Part shown: positions 45,201 through 55,646 of the stretch, piece by piece
Layout: each line of letters begins with the position of its first letter
Position numbering within the stretch: position 1 is the first letter of the stretch
Origin: Lineolata rhizophorae
Lineage: Eukaryota; Ascomycota; Dothideomycetes; Lineolatales; Lineolataceae
Direction: 5' to 3'
DNA length: 64,000 nt
NCBI GenBank assembly: GCA_010093515.1
Contig: MU001690.1
Span: 1-64,000, forward strand
Translations under genes and position numbers: made by a program
The notes under the pieces: generated by a model
Told to the model about the DNA's origin: nothing
The model's input: the letters and a program-made list of their open reading frames with translations, nothing else
Databases searched by the model: none

Positions 45201-46305
45201 GGACAAGGGCAAAGGGTTCGAGGTTGTGAGGAGCCAGCGGGCGCCGCCGGCGATGATGGAAGGCATGGAGGAAGAGGGTGAAGAGATGCAATCTCCGGCG
45301 CACCAGGAACCGTATCGCGACAGCCCGGATTTGCCGCCCGCGATGGATGGCCAGCGAGACTTGTTCGAGGTGCCTGCAGGGGACATCGCGGCACAAGGCA
45401 GCGACAATTCGCCAGTCGCGGGCGGCGTTTCCTACGACGACGACGATGACGACGACACGGCCTCTTCGGGAGACCCGTTCGGCGGCCTGTCGCGGCGCTC
45501 CAGCCGCCCGCGAGTGTCGGACATGCCCCCGTCCCTCGCGCCCATCGAGGCCGGCGGCGCCATAGAGATGCCCAGCCGGGTGGGCTCCAAAGCCAGCTCG
45601 CGCGCGGGGGCCCCGGCGCCGGTGTCGGCCGGCGGGCCCTACAGCATGGGCATGGCGGGCGCGCCGGCGCCGCACATCCCGCGCAAGAGCTCGCGCCGCC
45701 GCTCCCAGCACGAGGCCTTCCTCGACGACGCCAACCGGCTGTCGACCATTCCGGCGTCGCCCGGCACCTCGCCGCGCGGCAGCAAGTCCTTCTCGCAGGC
45801 CATGGCCGGCGCCGAGGAGGAGCACCAGCACCAGCAGCGCCCGCAGCGCCCGCAGCAGCACCTGTTCCCGCCGCCGGCGGCCGGCGCCGCCCAGGCGACT
45901 ACGTCGGCCCGCCTCCCGTTCGGCGGCGACCCCTCGCCCTCGCCCGAGCGGCCGTCCGCCGCCTCCACCTCGGCCGCGTCCAGCGTGTACCAGGGCAGCG
46001 GCGCCAGCGACGAGTACGGCCCTGCCGGCGGCGGCGACTACGGCGGCGGCGGCGGCTACGGTGCTACGGCGGCGGGACCAAGCTCGAGCTCGCGGGCCGC
46101 CGGAATGGACGCGGCGGCGCCGCCGAGGGCGTCGGCCGAGCGCCCGCTCAGCACCGGCGTGGTGCACCAGCACAAGGCGGGCGAGAGCATCCGGCAGGGG
46201 CGGTATGGCGATCATGCGAATTTGGGGCGGAGCGCGGAGGTGGTGGGGGGGGTGTCGAGGGGGAGTAGTAGGGGGGAGGATGGGGATGGGAATGGGGGGG
46301 GTTAA
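42286..46305 (+). CDS. Flc/TRP-like membrane protein with long disordered tail, up to 1339 aa
   Basis: One long open frame. Layout: signal peptide region (MLALLTFAITHSEAVF, near residue 87 of the longest frame), an extracytoplasmic ML-like domain (about 100-285) with cysteines and several N-glycosylation sites, then about nine membrane segments between 290 and 665 (for example SDALTYIPAAILALVAIA and WIGYLILLLHGIVLIFGFFL). This is the fungal TRP-like/flavin-carrier (Flc) family, linked to calcium signalling and cell-wall maintenance in yeasts and moulds. Residues 670-1339 are a cytoplasmic, low-complexity tail with MGT repeats near 807-816 and acidic, Ser/Arg-rich and Gln/His-rich patches. The start is uncertain: ATGs at 42286, 42367 and 42544 are in frame; the last puts the signal peptide at the very N-terminus. 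A short 5' exon is also possible. Confidence 0.85.
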   Translation: MERVCRGAGGARRGHRAGADGRQPLGDMAREQVETGRGADPLATDRRAPILSPPQAPTPKRASRHCVTTTFRPPKVLQWKWGIRWAMLALLTFAITHSEAVFIDFENCLSPNVINAEPPMPLQFIPLFFDTAFDTSKPSHNLNITIYGNVSGQTTREDYPPPDDPQWSDPNATFGKIPDVYRGPDGDATLTTLFSKFNVLTYTPYVADPTRFCGSLLNTTCPIGPVFDGNRSNPEDWPAFTVAHDFYSTYSFATFAATIRIKLAGPDDRYVACISANITPDLGSKISDALTYIPAAILALVAIATISAAIFSPWGSDDLFRWSSNYGRDEDLLRLVTPGFGDCLQYVQFIVLAGSLGLNYPGYYQPVVSQASWATLLFNQSLVSHGGGSHSLVDGVYNASGTYGLTRLRQLAGMAEDEDVWGGMMVVLFGLTVGVVLICQLGFFIRWIYHQVSKSPEQDLQNKNLPFTVGNVVRIVFNYFLLPIIALSMFQLVVAGQSPVSVVAPAVILLVITFCGAAWIFRLIFTTRPRAHLFDDMPTVLAYGPLYNTYSDEAAPFAFIPVLLTVVRGVAIGAIQPSGIAQLVVLAICEVVLILTLHAFRPFHSMTSMNAYHTFFSSVRLLTVLLSVAFVPSLGVSEAPKGWIGYLILLLHGIVLIFGFFLNAIQTLIEVTARLAGAGGDSRGGLTTVFGVRQLSRRSHQRRSNARSSLNSDAAMLAHSAENDAKSAQLMGGGGTRSRSLSASSTVLLGGAGRAPSDQRMSGGFDQFSQMGDSYSPGMGTPAGGSQSPFSYIAGGSAGPSSRRPTMGTMGTMGTVGSKTLDSTDPYYRPPRPRRATLDPYQPGQKSRASWASVDVSNRPYDGFGDGSDFGGDAGEGSSFSPSRTAPMPAYIRTPREETEQVLGGSAAGSAAASPHKDYAVREADFYYGVTRGPALSSVNAPRRLRTGPADPMGPVSSASGWLRNLFGGKRKDKGKGFEVVRSQRAPPAMMEGMEEEGEEMQSPAHQEPYRDSPDLPPAMDGQRDLFEVPAGDIAAQGSDNSPVAGGVSYDDDDDDDTASSGDPFGGLSRRSSRPRVSDMPPSLAPIEAGGAIEMPSRVGSKASSRAGAPAPVSAGGPYSMGMAGAPAPHIPRKSSRRRSQHEAFLDDANRLSTIPASPGTSPRGSKSFSQAMAGAEEEHQHQQRPQRPQQHLFPPPAAGAAQATTSARLPFGGDPSPSPERPSAASTSAASSVYQGSGASDEYGPAGGGDYGGGGGYGATAAGPSSSSRAAGMDAAAPPRASAERPLSTGVVHQHKAGESIRQGRYGDHANLGRSAEVVGGVSRGSSRGEDGDGNGGG

Positions 46306-47260
46306 GGTGGTCGTTTTTTGGTCTGGGGTTGGAGCGTGTTCGGTTCATTGTATCAAACTTGGTGCCGTTCCTTTAATACCTGTGGTTTGGGGTGGATCAT
46401 TTTCATTTTCATTTTTTTTTTTGGCCTTCTATCTGTTTGTTTTACCATATGTTTGTTGGCAAACTCGTACATGGGCAACGGCTTTTCCTTTTGTTTTTTG
46501 CTGTTGGTTTTGATCCTGGTTCCTATGCTTTGGGTTTGTTAATCACTGAAGGCTGCGTGTGCGCGTGTGGCAGCCTGCATAGAACGGCGCGTATACGAAT
46601 TTCCTTTCCCGCCTGCCTCTATCCAAAGATGGAAAAAATCCTTGGTTTTGTCGGGGGGGTTGGTGGTGCTAATGGCACGGCGTCACGTGTACGAAAGTGA
46701 GAGAGGGCAGCATGCGGGCTTTTTCCTGTCATTTTGCATCACGCGTGTCAAAAAGATAAATTGGGACCCGGTCCGGGGGGAGGAGTGAACGGGAAAGTCG
46801 GCGCACACGAATGCGGAGGCGCATCTCTCTTCGTCTTTCTCTTCTCGGTTGCGTCGCACATACAGGATGCGATTTGTCGTGCGGCCGCAAAAACAGATGC
46901 TTTGGACGAGGGCCGCGGGTCGCGTGCAGTAATCAATAGGAGCGCACATATTCACGCAGGAAGAGTGAGCGAGGCACGTGAGCAAGTCGCTGGTCGCCCG
47001 AGCCAGCTCCCCGGCCGCCGCCGCCGCGAGCTCCCGCAGCACCTCCCCGCCCAACCCGCGCTCCTCGCAGCTCACCGCCGCCGCCGAGCCGCTGACATTG
47101 CGCTTCTCCACGCGACGCGTTTTGCCTGCGGGGCTGTCTGTGGCCCAGTCCGCTTGCTGCGTAGGAGCAGCCGCACCCGCGACGGGCCGGCGAGGGCGAA
47201 ACCGTCCGCGGGGCGGCTTCGAGGCGTCCTGACTGCGCCGCAGCCCAGCGGCCGCGGCCT

Positions 47261-47291
<31 letters not shown>

Positions 47292-47599
47292 GCTGCCCCC
47301 TCGATGCCACCGCGCCCGCCCTGCGCATCGCGCCGTGCCGCTGCCTGACGCCGGCGAGGCCCCTTCTGCCCCCTTCTCGCGCCCTCCTGCCTCCTGCGCC
47401 TTCCGCGCTGCCGGCGCGTGCACGCCAGGCGCGGCCCCTCGGCTCCGCGCCGACTTCACGCCGCATCGCCGCGCTCCGCTCCCGCTCTTCCAGCCCGGCC
47501 CGTTCATTCTCCCTCGCTCTCGAAACCCGCCGACCGCAACGCGGCGCCAGAGACCCGTCGCGCCCGCGCCCGCGCCCACGCCCCCGCCGCGCTCCCTCC
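46306..47599. other. Intergenic region upstream of the FYVE/RING gene
   Basis: About 1.3 kb. The first part is T-rich 3' flank of the Flc-like gene (T tracts near 46,415). A CACGTG lies at 46684-46689. From about 46,970 the DNA is extremely GC-rich and reads open in several frames without any family signature; it should be promoter and 5' UTR. Confidence 0.5.
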
Positions 47600-50334
47600 A
47601 TGGGCGACCGGAAGCGCCGCCTGACCGCCCCCGAGAGCCCCGAGTCGCGCCGCCACGGCCCCGGCCAGCTCGCCCACCCCGCCTGCTCCTCCTCGTCCTC
47701 GTCCTCGTCCTCCTCCACCACCACCGCCGCGCAGTTCTCCGAGCCGATCGGGCCCGCCAGCGCCAGCGCCAGCAACACCCTCGACGCCGTCGGTGCCGGC
47801 ATCCCCCGCGCGGCCAGCCTGAGAGGCGCGAGCAACAGCGGCGGCGGCAGCAGCAACTGGCCGTCGCATCCGCAGCTGCAGCCGAGGCGCACGACGTCGG
47901 CCGGGGCGGTGGCGGCCGGTGCTGCGGCGAGCAATGGGCCTTTTCCCGCCGGCTACCAGCCGCGTTTTGCTGAGTCCGCTTCCAACGTGACGCTGCTCCG
48001 AGGAGGAGGTGGTGGTGGTGGTGGTATGCAGCGACAGCAACAGCAGCAACAGCGGCGCCAGGGTCCCCGAGCGGCTCCTGAATCGCAGACGTCGCATCTT
48101 CCCGGCTCCTCCATGGCTGCTCCGATCGATCTGAGCTCGCCGCCGCCGCCGTGGCAAGGCTCGTCCTTCCCCGGAGACAGAGAGAGTGGTGGCACGGCTA
48201 GGCACGGCAGGGGGTTTGGCTCGTTTGGTGGTGGGCAAACTAGGAGTGGGGACAACGCTGGTGGCGATGGCGACAATCACCGTCGAGGCGCCAGTGACTA
48301 CGGGCCTAGCTCAGCCGATGCCAGCAATACGGCAGGAGCTGGTGGTGCCGCGAGAGCCAGACACCGAGGTGACGATGGGCCACGACAGTCATTACGGGGT
48401 CAAACTCAGGGCGGCAGCAGGAGGGAGAGCGATATCGTGCTGCCCAAATGGCAGCTAGATAGCGACGTGACCCGGTGCCCCGTGTGCCACACGCAGTTCA
48501 CCTGGTACTTTCGGAAGCATCACTGTAGGTAAGTTCTTCCGGGCCCCAGGCGCATGCGCGCGACCTTTCACCTGGTCAACGTTATAGCTTCCGCCTACCA
48601 CACTGTTTTTTTTTTTTTTTTTTGTTTTCCCTCCTTTGCTCTCAACCCTCCCCCCTTCCAAATTTCTCGTTAACACGTTTCCGTCCGGTGCCAACAGGAA
48701 GTGCGGCCGCGTTGTTTGCGCAAACTGCTCGCCTCATCGCATCACGATCCCGCGTCAATTTATAGTCCACCCTCCTACGCCCGCAAACATCATCGACCTT
48801 ACCGACGACGACGGTTTCTTCGGCGGCCAGTTTTCGAACCCCGCTCTTGGTGGCGGCGAGGAAGTGCGCGTTTGCAATCCTTGCGTGCCCGATCCCAACT
48901 TCAGTCCTCCTCCACAACAGTTTGCCGGTATGGACCCTAACCACCGGCAGCAAGGCCAGGGCTACTGGCCCTTCCCCGAATTCAACAACAACCACAATAA
49001 CGACCAAGCCAACCCCAACAACAATAACGATAACAACGGCCTTCCTTTCCTCCCGCCTCACCCAGGCCGTCCTCATAACGTGTCGTTCAACAACGCTCGC
49101 GCCTTCCAGTTGCCGCCACGCTCCCCCGGCGTGGTGCCTCATCACCGCTCGACCCTCAGCGAGGCGGCCCTCAACAATTACGCCGGCCATAGTGCTGGTT
49201 CGCCAGCGGCCTTCGAGCCGCCTCCAGACCTCCGCCGCAACATAGATCCCAGCCATGGCTCTTTCCCTTCCGAGCAGCAACAAACGGGCTCTTCGTTCCC
49301 TCTGCTCGGACGCCTTCTGTATGGATCCGGCAGCAACACCGCCGGCGACAGCGCCGCCGCTCATCAGTTCCCGGGATTCGGCCCGCCCCCCGTTCCTGGT
49401 TCCGGTAACCAGGGCAATGCCGCCGCCTCCTCCTCCAACACACCCACGCCACCCCCACCGCCGGGCGTCCCGAACTACCACGACATGTTTCAGCCGCAGT
49501 TCGGCCCGACGCCCGGCCCGCAGCGCCGCCCCGGCCTCCTCCCCCAGGCGCCCTCGCCGCGCCAGCACCAGCCGCACGCCCCGGCCGCGGCCCCGCCGCA
49601 GTTCCCCCAGCACCACCACCGCCCGCACGCCGCATCCCTCTCGCACCAGCAGCACCAGCAGCACCAACAGCAACAGCCGCTCGCCGCCGCCGCCGCCGCC
49701 GCGCGCCACCAGCTCGCCGAGGAGGACGAGTGCCCCGTCTGCGGCGACGAGCTGCCGCCGCGCGCCCAAGACGGCGACGAGTCGGCCCGCGAGCAGCACG
49801 TCATGGACTGCATCAACGGCAGGCTGGGCGGCGGCGGCGGCGGCGGCGGTGGTGGTGGTGGGGGCAGCGAGGATGCCCCGACGGAGTCGCCGCAGCAGCA
49901 GCCAGCGCAGAATCGGCGCGTGCAGGCCTTCCCGCCCGCGGCGGCGGGGGGGGTGGGAAGCCCCGCCAGCGGCGGCGGCGGCGGGGGCGAACCTTCGCGC
50001 TCGCGGCCGCGACGCCAGACGCTGAATCGGATGCGGGTGTACAAGGCGACGGAGAAGGACTGCGTGGGCGGCGGCGGCGAGCCGCAGGAGTGCGTCATCT
50101 GCTTCGAGGAGTTTGCCGAAGGGGACGAGATGGGGAGGCTGGAGTGCTGGTGCAAGTTCCATCGGGTGAGTTTTTCACTAGATGCCTCTGAGCCCCGAGG
50201 CGCATGGTGAAGTGTGAAGTGCGAAAGCGGGCGGCTAACTTTTGGAATTCTGGTTGGTGTTGCAGCATTGCATTCGCGAGTGGTGGGATAAGAAGGGTGT
50301 GGGGGCCTGTCCGACGCATCAGCTGCAAGAGTAA
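47600..50334 (+). CDS. FYVE- and RING-finger protein, Pib1-like, 821 aa
   Basis: Three exons: 47600-48528, 48698-50165 and 50266-50334. Both splices are inside zinc fingers and restore them. The FYVE finger (about residues 290-360) begins WQLDSDVTRCPVCHTQF and contains RKHHCRKCGRVVCANCS, the phosphoinositide-3-phosphate-binding signature. A middle C-x2-C...H-x4-C motif (ECPVCGDEL, then HVMDC) lies near 650-680. The C-terminal RING (about 768-820) reads ECVICFEEF, then ECWCKFHRHCIREWWDKK and ends CPTH. Pib1 in yeast has the same FYVE-then-RING order and is an endosomal/vacuolar ubiquitin ligase. Long Gln, Asn, Pro, His and Gly runs separate the domains. The first intron contains a T-run of about 18 before its acceptor. 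A ubiquitin-ligase role on endosomes is inferred from the family. Confidence 0.88.
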
Positions 50335-51987
50335 GAGGACGCCCGCGTTGAGAGAGCCACCTGAGGCCCCTGCGCTTGACCGCATCCGTTTCCCCGAATA
50401 TCGCTTACTACTGCACTAGGGAGTCTCGAGGAGGAAATGGCGCCGGTTGGCAGGCCGTGTTGCTATGCGTCGTGTTTGTGGTTTGTCTAGACAGTTGCTC
50501 GTGTGCTATTGCATGGTTGTGCGAGTGCCTATGTGCGGGGGGGCAATCACGCATCAGATTCACTTTTGGCGGTCCCAGATAGTGTCGACTCTTTCTGTTT
50601 TTCACTATTCTACTCTTGCAAACGCATGAGCTTTTTCACTTGTAGCGTATTTTTCAGGTGCGGCTAGTACTCTCTCAAGCATTCCTTTTTCTGGTAATTG
50701 TGTGCGGGATAGGTGTTTCTTGTGTATAGGGGGGCAGGTCACGTGTCCGGAAGTCTTCTCCTTCCTCTTTCACCTGCACTTCCCACCATCATCGACTCAT
50801 CCCGTCTCCGCTTTCCCTTCCTGTTCTCATCGTTATAGAGCTCCCGCTCCATCATCTCACGAACGCTTCTTACGACCGCGTCCTGGGGTGCTCACGGCGT
50901 CCTGACGGCTTCGGCATCCTCCTCGGTTCCGGCTTTTCTGGAGTTTGTTTGGAATCCGCCTGTCCGCGGTGTCAAGTGGGGGACCGCCGGTTCATATTCC
51001 CGTGCTCATTTCTTTTTTTGTCTCCCCGCTCCATTCGTGTCCTAGGTGATGCCGACGGGCCGTGCGAGCTCGAGCGCTGCTCCTCCCGTCGTGGTGGCGT
51101 TGTAGCATCTCGCCTAGCTTCGAGGTTTGGCCTTGCATTCGAGAGTGCGTGCGTTTGTTGGTTGCTGCGCGGGCCGCGTGCGGTGCTCGACCGTGGGGTT
51201 GTGCTCGGCTGCGCGTCATGCCGTCTCTGTCTTGGGCGGGCTGGTGAAGGCGCCAATAGAAGCTGAATTCGGTGGTAGATGCTGGCGCTGCTATGGGGCG
51301 TTGAAGCTGTTGGTAGGTGCTGAAGCTAATCCTGGGTGCGCGAGCTGTTGATAAGTGTCGAAGCTGCTGGTGGGTGCCGAAAGCTGGGTTGGGGATATAC
51401 CGGAGGTTTGCATCAGTGTGGTTGTGGAGGGCGTAGGTAGGATAGGTAGTGTTTCTAATGAGATGGGTGGTCTTAAGGTTGGACTATGCGCTAGAATTTT
51501 TTTTTTTTTTGTTAGCATCAGGAAACCGTGCTATGCTTCGAGGTTGCTGATGCAAATCTAAGATGGGTAGAGTGCCGGTATTTTTTATGATGGATTAGGA
51601 ATCAATTGGGGGATACATCTCTTCGTATTACAATTGCGTGCGGTTGCTTCTTTCAACCTGAGATGTAGTTCTATAAGTATCTGAAACCTTGGAGTGTCGA
51701 GGCAAGGGATGTTTGTTGGAATGCATGTATTAATAAGAGTCGTGTGCTCAGAAGTACTTCCAATGCTTCACCTTACTCAGTGCAGCCTTGACATGTCTTC
51801 CCCACTCCTTACCACAACGGAAGCGAGCGTGATCGTACAAAAGAAGCCCCTAAGTTTAAGCTCAGCTAACATACTCCATACGGGACTAAATTCAAACACT
51901 ATCTACTGCACGATGTAAGCGTCAATACAGTACTCGGAACCTTCCCTACACTAGGCACCTCCACCACACGCCCTTGATACAGCCACA
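50335..51987. other. Intergenic region
   Basis: About 1.65 kb, moderate GC, no domain-bearing frame. A CACGTG occurs near 50,741 and a T-run near 51,500. Two imperfect G/T-rich repeats of the type GCTGxTGGTxGGTGCTGAAGCT lie between about 51,300 and 51,385. Confidence 0.5.
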
Positions 51988-52299
51988 TTACTGGCCAAAC
52001 GCGAGTTCAGAATCGCACCACCCATCGCTGCCGCACTGGGCTCCTAGCGGACAGCACCACCCGCCACCGCAGCTGCCGGAGTCGCTCCCGCACGCCTCGC
52101 CCGGCGAATGGCCTCCGGCGACGTCTACATTGTGGCCCATGGGCAGCCAGGAGCCGAAATTCATTTGCCGGCCGCGGAGTCGATTGCAGTCCGCCGGCTT
52201 CGGGCGCGCCCGCGCGTCGATTGGCGAGAAGCGCTCTTCGGCTGGGCGCGCCGCCGCGGCAGTGGCAACGAGGCCGAGCGGAAGGGCGAGCGGTTGCAT
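51988..52299 (-). CDS. Small secreted cysteine-rich protein, 103 aa
   Basis: Start at 52299 gives MQPLALPLGLVATAAAARPAEE, a convincing signal peptide with cleavage expected after the alanine stretch (about residue 18). The mature part has seven cysteines, six of them packed into the last third: EACGSDSGSCGGGWCCPLG and then QCGSDGWCDSE. The C...C...CC...C...C order recalls hevein-like or CCPxGxxC secreted modules, but spacing does not match a named domain. The frame stays open upstream to 52425, but that would bury the signal peptide. It lies alone in a gene-poor stretch, which is common for effector-like or cell-surface proteins. Secretion is a strong inference; function is unknown. Confidence 0.55.
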   Translation of the reverse strand: MQPLALPLGLVATAAAARPAEERFSPIDARARPKPADCNRLRGRQMNFGSWLPMGHNVDVAGGHSPGEACGSDSGSCGGGWCCPLGAQCGSDGWCDSELAFGQ

Positions 52300-53887
52300 T
52301 TTGGGGCTGTGGGTTAGGTGGGTTGGGAGAGGGGTGTGGCTGGGATGGGTTGGGGGCTTTTGGGCTCCGCATAAAGTCACTGGACAAACGAAGGTGCATT
52401 GTGCGGATTTAGCCTGCTGAATCAAGGGGCAGTGGGTGGCTCAATACTTGTATCGGAGAGACCTTCGTAGGGTAACTAGGTATGGATTGCATCCACCCGG
52501 CGGAGCAGGCTGCTCGTCAGTTCGTGCCGCACTCATTAGCTTGTGCCGCACTCGTCAGCCACGCGAAGCATGGATATACCGACCACACTGAATGTTCGCC
52601 AACAAAGGCCTCCACCGCGCTGAAAGTGCTGAAGTGGATGGTTGGTGGACTCGGCCAGAATACATCGATCGTCCTATTGTCGGCATGCCTAACTTGGCTA
52701 GCCGGGATTGAACAAATTCGCAGCATGCCTTGGTTGGTGGCGCAGTCGTCACTTGCACGCTGGGATGTTCACGCTGCCACGCCGCGTACTGCACCGCCCG
52801 CTTTTGGCTCCGCAAACACAGGCACGCATACGAAGTACTAATGCTCGATTCCGGGCTTCGTCATGAGTAGACTAGCAACCGTGTGCACGTGCTGATCTCT
52901 CCAACGGATTAAAAGCAGTTTGTACTTTTGTCAAGTCCAATGTTTGCGAAGGTCGAGGGCTGCACGTATTGCAGTTTCGAGTGCTTTACAACTGAAGGCT
53001 TGAATGAATACAGAGGTGCGGAGGTTACGACTGCCGGAGCTGAAGGGACCATGGGCTTTTGTGACGAACGTAGTACAGTAGTCTTGTCACACTCTTACTA
53101 GGCTATTTAGCCTGGGCTAGGGCTGTGGCCAAGACGTTTCAGAATAGTGCTTCAAGCACTAAGTACAAACTCACCACCAGTCCAATCGCAGATCTAAGAG
53201 AGAGAAAGAGTGACACATCGCGCCAAAGCAATTGCACTTAGACACATGCCGATGGTCGCATAATATAGTATTATATTGGGATTCTTTTTTGGTATCTTCA
53301 AAAGTGGCATCTAGCGAGTGGAATCTATACAAAACCTAAGCGATTGACTCCTTTTTTTGAAATGATGCCCGAGAGTCCGAGTCGATGCAATCCGACTGAA
53401 AAAGCTCTATTCTCGACAACGATGGCTCACCGATTAAAGGGCATGCAAATATGTTTTGAGACCAGCCATGCTGGCCCCTGACGTAGGTCGTGTCAAGGAT
53501 GGGAACCCCATCGCATGAGAATACAACCTACACGGGGTACCGTGGTAGCGACCGCGTGAGGGTTAGTCTCACTTTCGTACCGCAGGACTCCGAGCGAGCG
53601 ACAGGCCGGCGGTGTACAAAAGCGCCTATAACGCACCGATAGCAAATTTGCTAGTTAGCATTCCTCAGGACTTCAAGTCCGATATAGATTATTAGTCGTT
53701 GAGAGCCACGATAGGGAACTTTGAAGCACTCACCTTCGTAGACAATCGTCCGCCGCTCCTTCTAGCGTGTATTCCTCTCTCACGTCGCGCTCGCAATCCC
53801 TCCATACCGCCACAGCTCTTCGCAAAAACGAAAATAAGATGCACGCCGCATTGCGCGCACAATCAAACACCGAGGGAGCCTCGCCAC
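52300..53887. other. Intergenic region, partly AT-rich
   Basis: About 1.6 kb. A short duplicated phrase (GTGCCGCACTC, twice) lies near 52,525-52,555. From about 52,850 to 53,700 the DNA is AT-richer. No gene or RNA was recognised. Confidence 0.5.
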
Positions 53888-55646
53888 CTAGCCGTCCTCA
53901 TTCATTTCCGAATTGTCGTCCGTAGTCCAGGGCATCTCCCAGGCCCTCGGCTCGAACAGCGCCTCGAACCCCAACCCGTGCATCATGAGCGGCCACTCCA
54001 TGTGCTCGTGGTAGGCGAGCGGCATGCGGTCCATGATGCGGCCGATCCAGTGCATCATGGCCGAGGGCGGGTTCGGCCGGTCCGTGGCGTGCTGCCGCTC
54101 GTACATGAGTATCGGCAGCAGCATCTTCTGCACGGCGAGGAAGTGGGCGACCAGGATCTGCGAGGGCGGGTTGTGCGGGTCGATGAAGGTGCTGAACTCG
54201 GCGTTGTTGGGCAGCGCCGGCCAGGCGTAGAGTTGGCAGAAGGAGGAGTATGCTGCTTCGTTACCGTTTTCAGTGTTTTTCTTCTTGTTAGCCTTTTCTT
54301 TTCCTTTTCTTTTTCTCCTTTTTCTTTCGCGTGATTCGTTCGCTCCGGCTTTGCCCCCCCCTCTTCTTCTCGATTGGGTTTTCCATTGGTTGCATTCACT
54401 CACCTTTGCAGGGGAAGGAGTGCGCAAAACGAACCGCGTCCACGAGTGCCCCGTGATACATCTTCATGGGCCCGGGCTCGATCAGCGGCGCGATTCGCTC
54501 CAACGACTCCAGCGCCGGGCCGACCAGGCCCGGATTGACCGGCGACATGGGCAGCTGGTTGAGCCTGCGGTACATGGTCTCGGTCTGGGACTCGACACGG
54601 AAGCCGTAGAAGGCCGAGGCGGGGCCCATGAGGCGGTCGTGCAGCGCGACCAGGTCGGCGCCGCGGATCATGGTGATGAAGTCGGCGAAGCCGTCCTCCA
54701 TCTGCGCCGACTGGAAGCACAGCGCCAGGCACGTGGCCATGCGCGCGTCGCTCTCGTACTTGGACTCGGACGGCGTCGACAGCGCGTCGTTGAGGGCCTG
54801 CATCGCCTTGAGCCGGTGCGCGAAGGCGTCCTCGAGCACGGGGGCGCCCGTCAGCGCCGCCATGTTGGAGCCCGCGAAGGCGAGGAGCGCGTGGATGAGG
54901 TAGTCGTACTGTTGTTGTTCCCGCGCGGTCGCTTTTGGTCAACCCTTTTTTTCCCCCATTCCTTATGAAGAGTGCGGAAGAGCAGGGTGGTGGATAGGTT
55001 TTCGTAGAGGCAGAAGAAATTGCTTCAGGGAGGGCAAATTGTACATCTACAAGCTTACTTGTTGTGCGATTGCCGGAATGTCGGTCACCCAGATCCTGTC
55101 CGAGCCAACGGGGAGATGGGGGTACCCGACGCTCATGAAATGGTGGAAGAGCATCATGTCTGTCATGGAGAAGATCCTCGCGTGCGGCGAGAACTGGACG
55201 ATGGGTTGAGGGTCAGGGAGCACCGCGGCCGCCGCTCCCGCGGCCGCCAAGTCCCACATGGGCTGGAAATCGCCGCCGACATTGGCTTGATGCTGATGCT
55301 GATGCTGGTGCTGGTGCTGGTGCTGGTGCTGGTGGTCGTCTACCGCATCATCATACCGCTGGTGGTACTGGATCACGGTCTCGGGGTATTCGCAGCGCAG
55401 GCCGGCCTTGACGCAGTGGTCGCACTCGGGCCAGCGCTCCTGGCATTTGATCTTGCGCTTCTTGCAGTTGAAGCAGCCCCGTCTCGACTTGGTGTGGCCC
55501 TTGCGAGGTATCGGCTTGCGCTTGGCCGTCGGCGTCGGCGCCGTCGTTGCCGTCGCCGCCGCTGGCTCTGGAACTGTACGCAATGTTGTCGATGAAGTTG
55601 ACGCCTCCAGCACAACGTCTGGCGACTCAGACGATGACCCGGACAT
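53888..55646 (-). CDS. Zn(II)2Cys6 transcription factor, 485 aa
   Basis: Three exons: 55646-55059, 54908-54404 and 54252-53888, all phases correct. The zinc cluster RRGCFNCKKRKIKCQERWPECDHC... (residues about 55-85) has the six cysteines in the fungal C6 spacing, followed by CEYPET. After it comes a pure His-Gln repeat (8 pairs, about 105-120). The remaining 300 residues (LIHALLAFAGSNM, SSFCQLYAWPALPNNAEF, ILVAHFLAVQKMLLP) match the regulatory domain of the Upc2/sterol-uptake-control-like family of C6 factors. It acts in the nucleus as a DNA-binding regulator; its targets are unknown. An AT-rich TATATA-like element lies about 95 bases upstream of the ATG (55,738-55,748). It stands alone with no obvious biosynthetic cluster. 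Confidence 0.9.

Noticed and set aside
44917-46215. A 432-codon minus-strand frame in the Flc-like tail
   Set aside because: Arg/Gly/Ala-rich shadow of the low-complexity tail; no start context or domain.
48642-50162. A 506-codon minus-strand frame opposite the FYVE/RING gene
   Set aside because: Shadow of the Pro/Gln/Gly-rich coding exon; no domain.
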